Assembly: GCA_963794385.1 (NCBI GenBank)
Contig: CAWCDT010000006.1
Coordinates: forward strand, 62,001 to 126,000
Reading direction: 5' to 3'
Origin: Gaiellasilicea sp963794385
GTDB taxonomy: Bacteria > Actinomycetota > Thermoleophilia > Gaiellales > Gaiellaceae
Length of the DNA: 64,000 nucleotides
In this document: in pieces, positions 40,459 to 49,581 of the stretch
Numbering within the stretch: the first letter of the stretch is position 1
Layout of the letters: the number at the start of each line of letters is the position of its first letter
Program-made: the position numbers and the translations under genes
Notes under the pieces: model-generated
The model's input: only the letters and a program-made list of their open reading frames with translations
The model's database searches: none
What the model was told of the DNA's origin: nothing

Positions 40459-41375
40459 TACGCCATGACCTCGACCTTGCGCTCCTCCTGGGTGATCCCG
40501 CCTTCGCGGCGGAGCACCTCCTGGAGCGCGCGGATCGAGACCTCGATCTGGTCGAGCGACGGCTCTCGGGTCGTCAGCCGCTGGAGCCACAGCCCGGGTG
40601 CGAGCAGCGCCATCAGGATCGCGTTGTCCTGGTGACGACCCGCGAAGCGGATCAGCTCGTAGGCGATCCCGGCGATCAGCGGCAGGAGCAGGATCCGGCT
40701 CAGGATCAGCCAGTACCACGACGGCTGGCCGACGAAGGCGAAGACGAAGATACCGATCACCATCACCCAGAGCAAAAATGCGGTTCCGCAACGCGGGTGG
40801 ATCAAACTGAACTTCTGCACGCGCTCCGGCGTGAGCTCCTCCCCCGCCTCGAAGGCGTTGATCGCCTTGTGCTCGGCCGCGTGGTACTGGAAGACGCGGC
40901 GCAGGTCGGGCAGGAGCGAGATCAGGAGCAGGTAGGCGAGGAAGATGCACACGCGGATGACGCCCTCGATCACGACGAACGAGCCGGTCGTGTCGATCGG
41001 AAGCCAGCTCGTGAGCAACGCGGGCGTCACCTTGAAGAGCATCAGCGCGAAGCCGATCGCGATCGCGAACGAGAAGAGCAGCTGGCCCCGGGTGATTTCC
41101 GTCTTCACTTCGCCGTCGGTTGCCTCCGGATCCTGCGCGGCATAGTTCGCGGAGATTGCGAGGGCGCGGAAGCCGATTGCGAGCGACTCGCCAAGCGCGA
41201 TCACGCCCCGGATGACCGGCAGCCGGAAAATGGGGCGCCGCGCCATCGGCGACGTGATGTCCTGGACGACCTCGGCGATCTCGCCGTCGGGCTTGCGGAC
41301 GGCGACGGCCCACTTCGACGGGCTGCGCATCATCACGCCCTCGAGGACGGCCTGCCCTCCGATGTTGTTGCTCAA
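40458..41375 (-). CDS. DUF1385 membrane protein (YqhQ-like)
   Basis: 305 aa, about five membrane helices. It opens with the family signature NIGGQAVLEGVMMRSPSKWAVAVR and carries the conserved YHAAEHKAINAFEAGEELT and HPRCGTAFLLWVMVIG. The biochemical role is unknown. The TTG start at 41375 is 9 nt after the rpmE stop. In many Gram-positive genomes this family lies near rpmE and prfA, as here. Confidence 0.88.
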   Translation of the reverse strand: MSNNIGGQAVLEGVMMRSPSKWAVAVRKPDGEIAEVVQDITSPMARRPIFRLPVIRGVIALGESLAIGFRALAISANYAAQDPEATDGEVKTEITRGQLLFSFAIAIGFALMLFKVTPALLTSWLPIDTTGSFVVIEGVIRVCIFLAYLLLISLLPDLRRVFQYHAAEHKAINAFEAGEELTPERVQKFSLIHPRCGTAFLLWVMVIGIFVFAFVGQPSWYWLILSRILLLPLIAGIAYELIRFAGRHQDNAILMALLAPGLWLQRLTTREPSLDQIEVSIRALQEVLRREGGITQEERKVEVMA

Positions 41376-41384
41376 CGCGAGTGG

Positions 41385-41603
41385 CTAGCCGCGGCGCGCG
41401 CCGCCGGCCTTCTCCAGCCGACGCTGGAAGCGCTCGACCCGACCGCCCGAGTCCATCAGCTTCTGCTTGCCCGTGTAGAACGGGTGGCAGGCCGAGCAGA
41501 CGTCGACGTGGATCTCCGCCTGCGTCGAGCGGGTCTCGAACTCGTTGCCGCACGAGCAGCGAACGTGCGTCGACATGTACTCGGGATGGATTCCAGTCTT
41601 CAT
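41385..41603 (-). CDS. rpmE: 50S ribosomal protein L31, zinc-binding form
   Basis: 72 aa beginning MKTGIHPEY. The zinc ligands are present: RCSCGNEF and VDVCSACHPFYTGKQKL, so this is the C+ type. TATCCT lies 9 nt before the ATG (41618-41613). The start overlaps the stop of the upstream dehydratase by ATGA. Confidence 0.96.
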   Translation of the reverse strand: MKTGIHPEYMSTHVRCSCGNEFETRSTQAEIHVDVCSACHPFYTGKQKLMDSGGRVERFQRRLEKAGGARRG

Positions 41604-42526
41604 CGCCGGGCCAGGATAGCAGAGGCAGTTTTGGGGTCTACGTTGCCTCCAGAGACAACAACGCCGATTGCCCCGCCTCGGACTTTCCCTGCAAGCACCG
41701 CCGCCACCCCCACTGCGGCGGCCGGTTCGCATGCCAGCTTGGCCCGCTCGTAGAGGAACCGGAACCCCTCCCGGATCTCCTCCTCCGAGACGAGCACGCT
41801 CTCGACGTCATGCGCCTGCAGCACGGCCAGCGCGTTCGCTCCGGCGAACGGCGCCGAGAGCCCGTCCGCGATCGAGTTGGGCGTGACAGGAACGGGGTGG
41901 CCGGCCGCGAGAGCGTCGTGCATCGCCGTGGAGCGGTCCGGTTCGACGGCGAGCACGCGCCGGTCAGGGGCCGCGGCGGCGATCCCGGCGACCAAGCCGC
42001 CGCCGCCGACCGGGACGACGAGCGTCTCGACCTCCGGAGCATCCTCGAGCAGCTCGAGCGCGACCGTCCCCTGCCCGGCGAGGACGAGCGGGTCCTCGAA
42101 CGGATGCACGAGCGCGCGACCCGTCTCGGCTGTGAGCGTCTCGAGCCGCGCGAACGCCGAAGCGGGGTCGGAGGCCTCGAGGTCGACCGCCGCGCCGTAG
42201 CCTCGAGTCGCCGCGATCTTCGCCTCGCTCGCGCCCTGCCACATGACGACGAGGCACTCGAGCCCTTCGGCCGCAGCTCCCCAGGCGAGCGCCTGCGCGT
42301 GGTTTCCCGCCGAGATCCCGATCACGCCGCGCGTTCGTTCCTCTGCGGACAGCGAGGCGAGCTTGTTCAAGACGCCGCGCGGCTTGAATGAGCCCGTCTT
42401 CTGGAAGAGCTCAGCCTTCAACCAGACGCTTTCGCCGAGGGTCCGCGAGCTGAACGTCGGTGTCCGGTGGACGCGGCCGCGGATGCGTTCCGCGGCGGCG
42501 AGCACGTCGTCGCGGGTCACCGACAT
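41600..42526 (-). CDS. Threonine/serine dehydratase-like PLP enzyme without ACT domain
   Basis: 308 aa, fold-type II PLP enzyme. PLP lysine in TGSFKPRGVLN, substrate loop ISAGNHAQALAWGA, phosphate-binding VGGGGLVAGI. It lacks the C-terminal ACT domain found in the paralogue at 11.2-12.4 kb, which suggests a catabolic threonine/serine dehydratase or serine racemase-like role. TACGAT at 42538-42533 lies 6 nt before the ATG and overlaps the -10 box of the divergent DUF4389 gene. Confidence 0.88.
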   Translation of the reverse strand: MSVTRDDVLAAAERIRGRVHRTPTFSSRTLGESVWLKAELFQKTGSFKPRGVLNKLASLSAEERTRGVIGISAGNHAQALAWGAAAEGLECLVVMWQGASEAKIAATRGYGAAVDLEASDPASAFARLETLTAETGRALVHPFEDPLVLAGQGTVALELLEDAPEVETLVVPVGGGGLVAGIAAAAPDRRVLAVEPDRSTAMHDALAAGHPVPVTPNSIADGLSAPFAGANALAVLQAHDVESVLVSEEEIREGFRFLYERAKLACEPAAAVGVAAVLAGKVRGGAIGVVVSGGNVDPKTASAILARR

Positions 42527-42532
42527 TCCGGG

Positions 42533-42542
42533 ATCGTAGACT
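42533..42542. promoter_or_regulatory. Overlapping divergent -10 boxes
   Basis: The ten bases ATCGTAGACT contain TACGAT on the minus strand (6 nt from the dehydratase ATG) and TAGACT on the plus strand (7 nt from the DUF4389 ATG), sharing two base pairs. The gap between the two start codons is only 23 bp, so both transcripts would be leaderless and the two promoters should exclude each other. Confidence 0.5.
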
Positions 42543-42549
42543 CCGGCGC

Positions 42550-43830
42550 ATGGACGACCATCCCGTTCGGCTCACAGTGACGGACGACCTGCGGCGCTCG
42601 CGCCTGACCGTCTTTTTTCGGCTGCTCCTGGCGATCCCCCACTTCATCTGGCTCCTCCTCTGGTCGGTTGCCGTCTTCTTCGCTGCGATCGTGGGCTGGT
42701 TCGCGGCGCTGTTCACGGGGCGCCTGCCGGAAGGGCTGCACCGCTTCTTCACCGCGTACGTGCGCTACGCCACGCACGTCGGCGCCTACGTGACGCTCGC
42801 GGCGAACCCGTACCCGGGCTTCACGGGCGAGCCCGGCTACCCGGTCGACGTCGAGCTCCCGGAGCGCAACCCGCAGGCGCGCTGGACGATCCTGTTCCGC
42901 TTCTTCCTCGCGCTCCCCGCACTGCTCCTCGCCGCCGTGCTCGGCTGGAGCGCGACAGGCGGCGGTGGTGGTGGTGCGCAGGCGGGCCAGGACTCCGGCG
43001 AGGCGTACTGGACCGGCACCTTCGTCGGTGTGGCCGCGACGTGTGCGTTCCTCGGCTGGTTCGTGGCGCTCGCACGCGGCCGGATGGCGCACGGCCTGCG
43101 CGACCTCGCCGCCTACGGCCTCGGCTACGGGGCACGGGCGTCCGCGTACGGCCTGCTGCTCACCGACCGCTACCCGAACGCCGATCCGGAGGCGATCGGA
43201 CCCACCTGGGGCGTCGGCCCGCATCCGGTCCGGCTCGTGCTCGACGACGACGGCCGCCGCTCGCGCCTGACGGTGTTCTTCCGGCTGCTGCTGGCGCTCC
43301 CGCATCTCGTCTGGCTGGCCCTGTGGACGATTGCGGCATTCCTCGCCGCGATCGCAAACGGCCTCATCGCGCTCGTTCGCGGCCGCTCGGCGGAGCCGCT
43401 CCACCGCTTTCTCTCGGCCTACGTCCGCTACGGGGCCCACGTGACCGCGTTCCTGACGCTCGTCGCGAATCCCTTCCCCGGCTTCACCGGCGCGCCGGGC
43501 TACCCAGTCGACATCGAGATCGCCTCGGCCGAGCGCCAGAACCGCTGGATCACGCTCTTCCGCACGTTCCTCGTCATCCCGGCGCTCTTCGTCGCGAGCG
43601 CGCTCGCCGGCGCACTCGCGGTGGTCGGCTTCCTCGGCTGGTTCGCGTCGCTCGCGACCGGCCGGATGCCGACTGGACTGCGGAACCTCGGCGCAGTGGC
43701 GATCCGCTACCACGCTCAGACGAATGCGTACTGGTTCGTCGTCACCGACGGTTACCCGTACGCCGGCCCAGCCCTGCGGCCGCCGCCCGAGCCGGAGCCG
43801 GAGCCGGTGCTCGTCGAGGGCTTCGCCTGA
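42550..43830 (+). CDS. Membrane protein with two DUF4389 domains
   Basis: 426 aa made of an internal duplication. Each half (about 1-215 and 225-410) has RRSRLTVFFRLLLA-PH, two helices, a GRxxE/GxxPLHRFF segment, NP-PGFTG-PGYPVD, then RWxxLFRxFL and two more helices. A Pro/Glu-rich tail (PPPEPEPEPEPV) ends the protein. DUF4389 function is unknown. The following M48 protease gene starts within the stop codon of this one, suggesting coupling. Confidence 0.85.
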   Translation: MDDHPVRLTVTDDLRRSRLTVFFRLLLAIPHFIWLLLWSVAVFFAAIVGWFAALFTGRLPEGLHRFFTAYVRYATHVGAYVTLAANPYPGFTGEPGYPVDVELPERNPQARWTILFRFFLALPALLLAAVLGWSATGGGGGGAQAGQDSGEAYWTGTFVGVAATCAFLGWFVALARGRMAHGLRDLAAYGLGYGARASAYGLLLTDRYPNADPEAIGPTWGVGPHPVRLVLDDDGRRSRLTVFFRLLLALPHLVWLALWTIAAFLAAIANGLIALVRGRSAEPLHRFLSAYVRYGAHVTAFLTLVANPFPGFTGAPGYPVDIEIASAERQNRWITLFRTFLVIPALFVASALAGALAVVGFLGWFASLATGRMPTGLRNLGAVAIRYHAQTNAYWFVVTDGYPYAGPALRPPPEPEPEPVLVEGFA

Positions 43831-45039
43831 CCCGGCGTCGCGCGCTCGCGCTCCTCGCAGCGCTCGTCCTCCTCGCGGTCTGGGCCGCGTGCGCGTACGC
43901 CCTGTGGGAGAGCCGCGTCCCGGACGGGCTTGACCGGCCGGAGCTCGACGTCGAACAACTGATCGACCGCGACACGATCCGCGAGGCGGAGCGCTACGAG
44001 ACGTTCTTCCGGGTCGAGTTCGTTGTCTCGCAGATCGTGCTGATCGCGGTGCTGCTCGCGTATGCGAAGTGGGGATTCCGCTTCGCCCGCGAGTCGGCCG
44101 CCGGCCGGATCGGCACCGGGATGATGCTCGGCATGATCGGGCTCGCACTCGTGTGGCTCTCGCAAGTGCCGTTCCGACTCGCCGAGGTCTGGTGGGACCG
44201 CCGGTACGACCAGACGGATAGCGGCTACATCGAGACGCTGTTCGCGAACTGGATCGGGCTCGGCGCCGAGTTCCTCTTCGTCTCCTTCGCGCTGGTGGTC
44301 GTGATGGCCCTGGCAGGGCCGTTCCCGCGCCATTGGTGGCTTGCGGCCGCGCCCGTCTTCATCGGCCTGGCCGCGCTCTTCGCGTTCGTGATGCCGTACT
44401 TCTCGGTGACCGACCCGCTCGAGGACCGGGAGCTCGCCGCCGACGCCCGTACCTACGCGAGCCAGCAGGGGATCGAGCCGATCCGGATCGAGGTGGAGGA
44501 CGTGACCGACTTCACGAGCGCGCCCAACGCCTACGCGGTCGGCTTCGGCCCGACGAAGCGGATCGTCTTCTGGAACACGCTCCTGGACAACCCCGCCTTC
44601 AGCGACGACCAGGTGCGTGTCGTCCTCGCACACGAGCTCGGCCACCACTCGCGCCGCCATATCCCGGAGGCGATCGGGTGGTACGCGCTCTTCGCACTTC
44701 CCGGCGCCTGGTTGATCGCGGTGGCGACGCGTCGCCGCGGCGGCATGGCAAATCCCGCGGCGGTGCCCCTCTCCCTGCTCGTCGTGGTGGTCCTCGGCCT
44801 CCTCTCGACGCCTGTCTACAACTTCATCTCGCGCCACATGGAGGAGGAGGCGGACTGGATGGCGCTCGAGACGACCCGCGCCCCCGACGCCGCGCAGGGA
44901 TCTCTTCGAGAGCTTCACCGTCGAGTCTCTGAACGACCCCGACCCGCCGGCCTGGTCGTACCTGCTCTTCGACAGCCATCCGTCCGTCGAGGAGCGAATC
45001 GAGCTCGCAGCGGCGTGGCGCGCGCGAGCTGCCAGGTAG
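43827..45039 (+). CDS. M48-family membrane metalloprotease (Ste24/CAAX protease-like), one frameshift
   Basis: About 403 aa. Five or six membrane helices flank the zinc motif VVLAHELGHHSRRH; the third ligand Glu is in HMEEEADWMAL. Motifs PNAYAVGFGPTKRIVFWNTLL precede the active site as in Ste24/HtpX relatives. The frame breaks near 44902 (GCAGGGATCTC); the other frame restores LFESFTVESLNDPDPPAWSY and SHPSVEERIELA, ending at 45039. No ATG, GTG or TTG precedes the first helix in this frame. A CTG at 43827 overlapping the DUF4389 stop (CTGA) is the only reasonable start. Confidence 0.82.
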
Positions 45040-45092
45040 GACTGTCGCTGGTTTGCGGCCGCGAAGCGGACGCCTTTAGGGATCTTCGCGCG

Positions 45093-45122
45093 ACGCGTGA
45101 TCCGCTTCCGCGGATCGCGCGT
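45093..45122. terminator. Terminator-like hairpin between convergent M48 and ETF-QO genes
   Basis: A 13-bp stem (ACGCGTGATCCGC with GCGGATCGCGCGT, one G-U pair) and a TTCC loop, followed on the plus strand by CTTT. It lies 54 nt after the protease stop and 13 nt before the ETF-QO stop, so it may end both transcripts. Confidence 0.55.
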
Positions 45123-45134
45123 CTTTGCGCAAAA

Positions 45135-46839
45135 TTAGGTGATCGTGTACTCGGGCCCCGACCCGCCTTCTGGCGGAGTGAGCCGGCCGCCCTTGGCGGT
45201 GATCGCGCCGCACTGGACGCAGTTCGAGGGGTTCACCTCGACCTGCACGGTGTCGTCGCCGTCTGCGGCGCCCACCTCGTAGACCTGGGCGGGGCACATG
45301 TGCTCCCACATCCGCGCCAGCTCGAGCGGCACGCGGCGCTGGATCCGGATGTGGCTCGGCTGATCGTCCCGGGTCCGGTTCCCCGAGAGGAAGACCGAGG
45401 AGAGCTTGTCGAAGGTGAGCTTCCCGTCCGGTGCGGGGTAGCTCTTCGCGCGGCCGGCCCGGATCAGGGTGCGCGCCGCGTTCGGCTCGCTCGAATAGTC
45501 CTTCGGCGGCAGGTGCCCCTTCGTCACCGTCATCGCGCTCGCGAGCGCGCCGCCGACGTAGAAGCCTTTGTCGAAGACCTGCCGCATGTTCCGCACCTCG
45601 CGCAGGTCCTCCAGCACGTAGCTGGCCCGCAGCTCCTCGTCGTACGAGTCGAGCGCGCCGACCCGCGCCGGTGACTCGCCCGGCTGGAGTGAGCGGAAGG
45701 CGGCCTCCGCGGCCATGATCCCCGACTCGATCGCGTAGTGGATCCCCTTCAGAGTCGGGACGTTCACGAGGCCCGCGCCTTCCCCGACGAGGAGCAGCCC
45801 GGGAGCGCTGAAGCGCTCTGGGGAGCGCGTGGAAGCCGCCTTCGGTGATCGTCTTCGCACCCCAGGCGACCCGCTCGCCGCCCTCAAGCATCTTGCGGAC
45901 GAGCCGGTGCGTCTTGAACTCCTGCAGCACGTCGTGGACGGAGAACTCCACATCGCGGTACTCGAGCCCCGCCACGAAGCCGAGCGAGACCAGCTCCGGC
46001 CCCATCGGGTAGATGAACGAGCCCCCGAACTCGCCGTACTTGGCGCTCTTGCGGAGCGGCCAGCCCATCGTGTGGACGATGTGCTCGAGCGGCTTCGGGA
46101 CCTTCCAGACCTCCTTGACGCCGAGTGCCCAGATCTGCGGCTGCGCACCCTCGAGCCCGAAGCGTGAGATCGCGCCTCCGGTGAGGTGACCCTGTGTGCC
46201 TTCCGCGAGCACCGTCAGCCTCGCGACGATGTCGGACCCTGGCTCGTAGTTTGCGAGCGGGCTGCCGTCGCGGCCGAGCCCCTTGTCGCCGGTGCGGATG
46301 CCCTGGACGCGGCCGTCGGCGACGAGCAGCTTCTGCGCGTCGGTCTCCGGCAGCACGGCGGCGCCGCCCGCCTCGGCCTGCTCGGCGAGGAAGCGACCGA
46401 GCTGCGAGACGGAGACGATCCAGTTGCCGTGGTTGCGCATCGTCGGCGGCGGCGGGACCCGGAGCGCGGTGCCCTTCGTCAGCAGGTAGACCGCCTCGCC
46501 GTGGACCTCGCCGTAGCTCGGCACGTCGTCCATCGTCAGCCGGCCGCGGAAGAGGCGGCGCAGCGCGCGCGGGTTCACGACGGCGCCGGAGAGGAGGTGC
46601 GAGCCCGGGCCCTTCCCCTTCTCGACCACCGCGACCGGCACGTCGCCGAGGCGGGCCGCCGTCTCGGGGGACTCCTCGAGCAGCTGTCCGAGCCGGATCG
46701 CGCAGGCGAGGCCGGCAGGGCCGGCGCCGACGATGAGGACGCCGACCTCGATCCGCTCGTCGACCGGGTCGGTCGGCGGCGCGATCGCTTCCGAGGGCGC
46801 GAACGGCGGCGGGTAGTCGGCCGGCCTGACGCGGTTCAT
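45135..46839 (-). CDS. Electron-transfer flavoprotein:quinone oxidoreductase, one frameshift
   Basis: About 567 aa, passing electrons from ETF to the quinone pool. FAD site VGVLIVGAGPAGLACAIRLG near 35, HLLSGAVVNPRAL, and the quinone-side GEFGGSFIYPMGPELVSLG. One extra base near 45820 breaks the frame after GGFHALP; the next frame gives ERFSAPGLLLVGEGAGLVN and the ferredoxin-like tail. That tail has Cys in EHMCPAQVYEV and two in NPSNCVQCGAIT, but Ile where ETF-QO proteins have the fourth cluster Cys (C-x2-C-x2-C). PEGGSGPEYTIT ends the protein. It overlaps etfA by ATGA. Confidence 0.92.
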
Positions 46840-47801
46840 GCGCCCTTGCGCGCGCGGACGAGCTCGGTCAGCTTCGGGACGATCTGGTGCAGGTCGCCGA
46901 CGACGCCGAGGTCGGCGAACTCGAAGATCGGGGCGTTCGGGTCCTTGTTGATCGCGACGATCGTCTTCGAGCTCTGCATCCCGACCTTGTGCTGGATCGC
47001 CCCCGAGATGCCGCAGGCGACGTAGAGCGTCGGCGAGACCGACTTGCCCGTCTGGCCGACCTGGGCCGCGTAGGGATACCAACCGGCGTCGACCACGGCG
47101 CGCGTCGCGGCGACGGCGCCGCCGAGCGCCTTCGCGAGCTCCTCGACGAGCGCGAACTTCTCCGGCTCGCCGAGGCCGCGGCCGCCGGCGACGATCACGT
47201 TGGCGTCCTCGATCGACGGCCCGCTCTCTTCGGCGTGTGCCCGCTCGACCATCTCGGCGGCCAGCGAGTGCTCGTGCAGCTCGACCTCGAAAGGCTCCAC
47301 GGCGCCGGCCGCAGGCTGCTCGCTGGGGTCGAGGGCTCCGGCGCGAAAGAGCCCGATGCGGGGAGTGGACGTCCAGCCAACGTCCACGACGACCGAGTCT
47401 CCGAGCGCGGACTGCTTGCCGACGAGGCCGCCGTCGGCGCTCGCGAGATCGGTGAGCTGCCAGTTCAGGCCCGCCTCGAGCCGTGCGGCCAGTCCCGACG
47501 CGATGTCAGCGGCGAGGATCGACTGCGCGAAGAGGACGGTCTCGAGGCCGTGCTGCTCGACGAGCTGCGCGATCGCGTCCACCCGCGGCTGCGGGAGAGG
47601 CGCCTCGAGCTTGGCGTCGTCGGCGACGTAGACGGTGGCGGCGCCGTGCTTTGCCGCCTGTTCGGCGAGCCCGTCCACGCCCGAGCCGACGATCACACCT
47701 GCCACGTCGCCGGCCCCCAGCGACGCGGCCTTGGAGAGGACCGCGAGCGAGCCCTTCTGCAGCTCCCCGTCGTGGTGCTCGAGGAAGACGAGGGCGCTCA
47801 C
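46836..47801 (-). CDS. etfA: Electron-transfer flavoprotein alpha subunit
   Basis: 321 aa. The C-terminal FAD domain is intact: VIVAGGRGLGEPEKFALV, GAVAATRAVVDAGWYPYAAQVGQTGKSVSP, and VACGISGAIQHKVGM...INKDPNAPIFEFADLG. With EtfB it collects electrons from acyl-CoA dehydrogenases such as those at 2.2 and 53.7 kb. It overlaps both neighbours by 4 nt. Confidence 0.96.
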   Translation of the reverse strand: MSALVFLEHHDGELQKGSLAVLSKAASLGAGDVAGVIVGSGVDGLAEQAAKHGAATVYVADDAKLEAPLPQPRVDAIAQLVEQHGLETVLFAQSILAADIASGLAARLEAGLNWQLTDLASADGGLVGKQSALGDSVVVDVGWTSTPRIGLFRAGALDPSEQPAAGAVEPFEVELHEHSLAAEMVERAHAEESGPSIEDANVIVAGGRGLGEPEKFALVEELAKALGGAVAATRAVVDAGWYPYAAQVGQTGKSVSPTLYVACGISGAIQHKVGMQSSKTIVAINKDPNAPIFEFADLGVVGDLHQIVPKLTELVRARKGA

Positions 47802-48577
47802 AGAAGCCGCTTCTCCGCCAGGAAGGCGACGATCTGCTCGGCCGCGCTGCCGTCGTCCTCGATCTTGCGCGTGTCCCCGCGCGGCGGCGGCTCGGAGAGG
47901 GCGAGCACCTGCGTGCGCGAGCCCTGCTCGCCCGCGCTGCCTGCTTCGAGGCCGAGGTCGGCGAGCGAGACCGTCTCCTGCGGCTTCGACTTCGCGCCCA
48001 TGATCCCCTTCAGCGAGGGGTAGCGCGGCTCATTGATCGAGTCCGCGACTGCGACGACCGCCGGCAGCGGTGCGCGGATCACGTCGTAGCCGAACTCGGT
48101 CTGCCGCTTGCCGGTGAGTGAGTCGCCCTCGAGCGTCAGCTCGGCGACCTGGGAGATGACCGGACGGCGCAGCCGCTCGGCGACGGCCGCCCAGAGCACC
48201 GCGCCGTCGGAGTCGGACGACTGCTGGCCGAAGAGGATGAGGTCCGGCTGCTCCTGCTCGAGCGCCTTGGCGAGCGTGAGGCTGGTGGCGACGAGATCGG
48301 CGCCGGCGGCGCCCTCGTCCGCGACGAGGACGGCACGGTCGGCGCCCATGGCAAGCGCCTTGCGCAGCGAGTTGAGCGCGCGCTCCGGGCCCATCGAGAC
48401 GACGACCACCTCGCCCTCGCCGGTCGCGTCCCTGAGCCGGAGCGCCTCCTCGACCGCGTTCGTGTCGAAGGCGTTCAGCGCACCTTCGCCGGACCGGTCG
48501 AGCCGTTTCGTGCCGGGATCGATCCGCTTGTGGGCGGTCGCGTCGGGCACTTCCTTCACGCAGACGGCGATCTTCAC
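47798..48577 (-). CDS. etfB: Electron-transfer flavoprotein beta subunit
   Basis: 259 aa. Signature elements: MKIAVCVKEVPDA, NAFDTNAVEEALRL, the AMP-binding region ILFGQQSSDSDGA, and the acyl-CoA dehydrogenase recognition loop near YPSLKGIMGAKSKP. First gene of the etfB-etfA-ETF-QO operon. A TAGAGT hexamer lies about 26 nt before the ATG. Confidence 0.96.
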   Translation of the reverse strand: MKIAVCVKEVPDATAHKRIDPGTKRLDRSGEGALNAFDTNAVEEALRLRDATGEGEVVVVSMGPERALNSLRKALAMGADRAVLVADEGAAGADLVATSLTLAKALEQEQPDLILFGQQSSDSDGAVLWAAVAERLRRPVISQVAELTLEGDSLTGKRQTEFGYDVIRAPLPAVVAVADSINEPRYPSLKGIMGAKSKPQETVSLADLGLEAGSAGEQGSRTQVLALSEPPPRGDTRKIEDDGSAAEQIVAFLAEKRLL

Positions 48578-48684
48578 GGGAACTTCACGGGCGGGACTCT
48601 AACGATGGGCCGCGAATGTGCCGATGGGGATCCGCGCCCAGGAACCTGCTACGCTCCGGCGCTTCGAGCGCGACCCGGCCCCCG

Positions 48685-49581
48685 ATGACTGCGACCCGGA
48701 CGACAGCCCGAGCACTCATTCTCCTTGCGCTCGCACTCGCGCTGGCTGGAGGCGTGGCCACGTCCGCGTCCGCGGAGGTACCGCGTCTCGTTTTCCCGGT
48801 GCTCGGCGAGGCCACGTACGAGGACGACTTCGGCGACCCGCGCGGCCAGGGCACCCACGAGGCCAACGACATCGTGGCGCCGTGGCGGGCGCTCGCCCTC
48901 GCTGCGGAGACCGGCACGGTCAAGTTCTGGACGACGTCCTCGCGCGCGGGCTGCATGCTCTACCTGTACGGCGCGAGCGGGACGACGTACCTCTACGTCC
49001 ACCTCAACAACGACCTCACGAAGGACAATGACAACCAAGGCTCGTGCGTCCCCGGCGTTGCGTACGTCCCCGGGCTGAAGACCGGCGCAAAGGTCGCGGC
49101 CGGCCAGCCGATCGCCTTCGTCGGCGACTCCGGCGACGCCGACGGGATCCATCCGCACCTCCACTTCGAGGTCCACCCCGACGACGGGGCCGCGGTCAGC
49201 CCGTACCCGTACCTGCGCAAGGCCCGTCGGCTCCTCTTCGCCGCTCAGGCCGGGACGAGGTTCACGCTCGCGCTCACCGGCAAGGTCGTCAGCGCCGGAG
49301 CCCAGGACCTGGCACTCACGCTCGACCAGGTGCGCTCCTGGCCCGGCGGCCGCAAGATCAAGCACGACGGCCAGCAGGTCGCCGTCTCCGTGCCCGAGAC
49401 CGCCACTCTCGAGGTGGTGGGCGATCCGACCGGGCTCGCCCCCTTCCCGGCGCTCGAGCTCTTGACGAAGGGCCTGCCGGTGACCGTCTGGACCGCGCCG
49501 GCGAAGGTGACCTTCGCGGCCCAGTCCGGCGCGAACCGCGTGCTCGCCGCCGCACGCGTCGTCGTCAAAGGCCCGAACTAG
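48685..49581 (+). CDS. Secreted M23-family peptidase-like protein
   Basis: 298 aa. Signal peptide MTATRTTARALILLALALAL ends near TSASAEV. The M23 (LytM) fold follows: GTHEANDIVAPWRAL holds the first zinc His and Asp (H-x3-ND rather than H-x3-D), YVHLNND is the middle His, and IHPHLHFEVHP is the final H-x-H. A C-terminal region of beta character (about 195-298) follows. The zinc ligands look complete, so it may cleave peptidoglycan peptides. It is divergent from etfB. Confidence 0.85.
   Translation: MTATRTTARALILLALALALAGGVATSASAEVPRLVFPVLGEATYEDDFGDPRGQGTHEANDIVAPWRALALAAETGTVKFWTTSSRAGCMLYLYGASGTTYLYVHLNNDLTKDNDNQGSCVPGVAYVPGLKTGAKVAAGQPIAFVGDSGDADGIHPHLHFEVHPDDGAAVSPYPYLRKARRLLFAAQAGTRFTLALTGKVVSAGAQDLALTLDQVRSWPGGRKIKHDGQQVAVSVPETATLEVVGDPTGLAPFPALELLTKGLPVTVWTAPAKVTFAAQSGANRVLAAARVVVKGPN

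Noticed and set aside
40036..40468. Extended C-terminal domain of the RAYT transposase.
   Set aside because: The sequence is antisense to a well-supported osmC gene and has no family resemblance.
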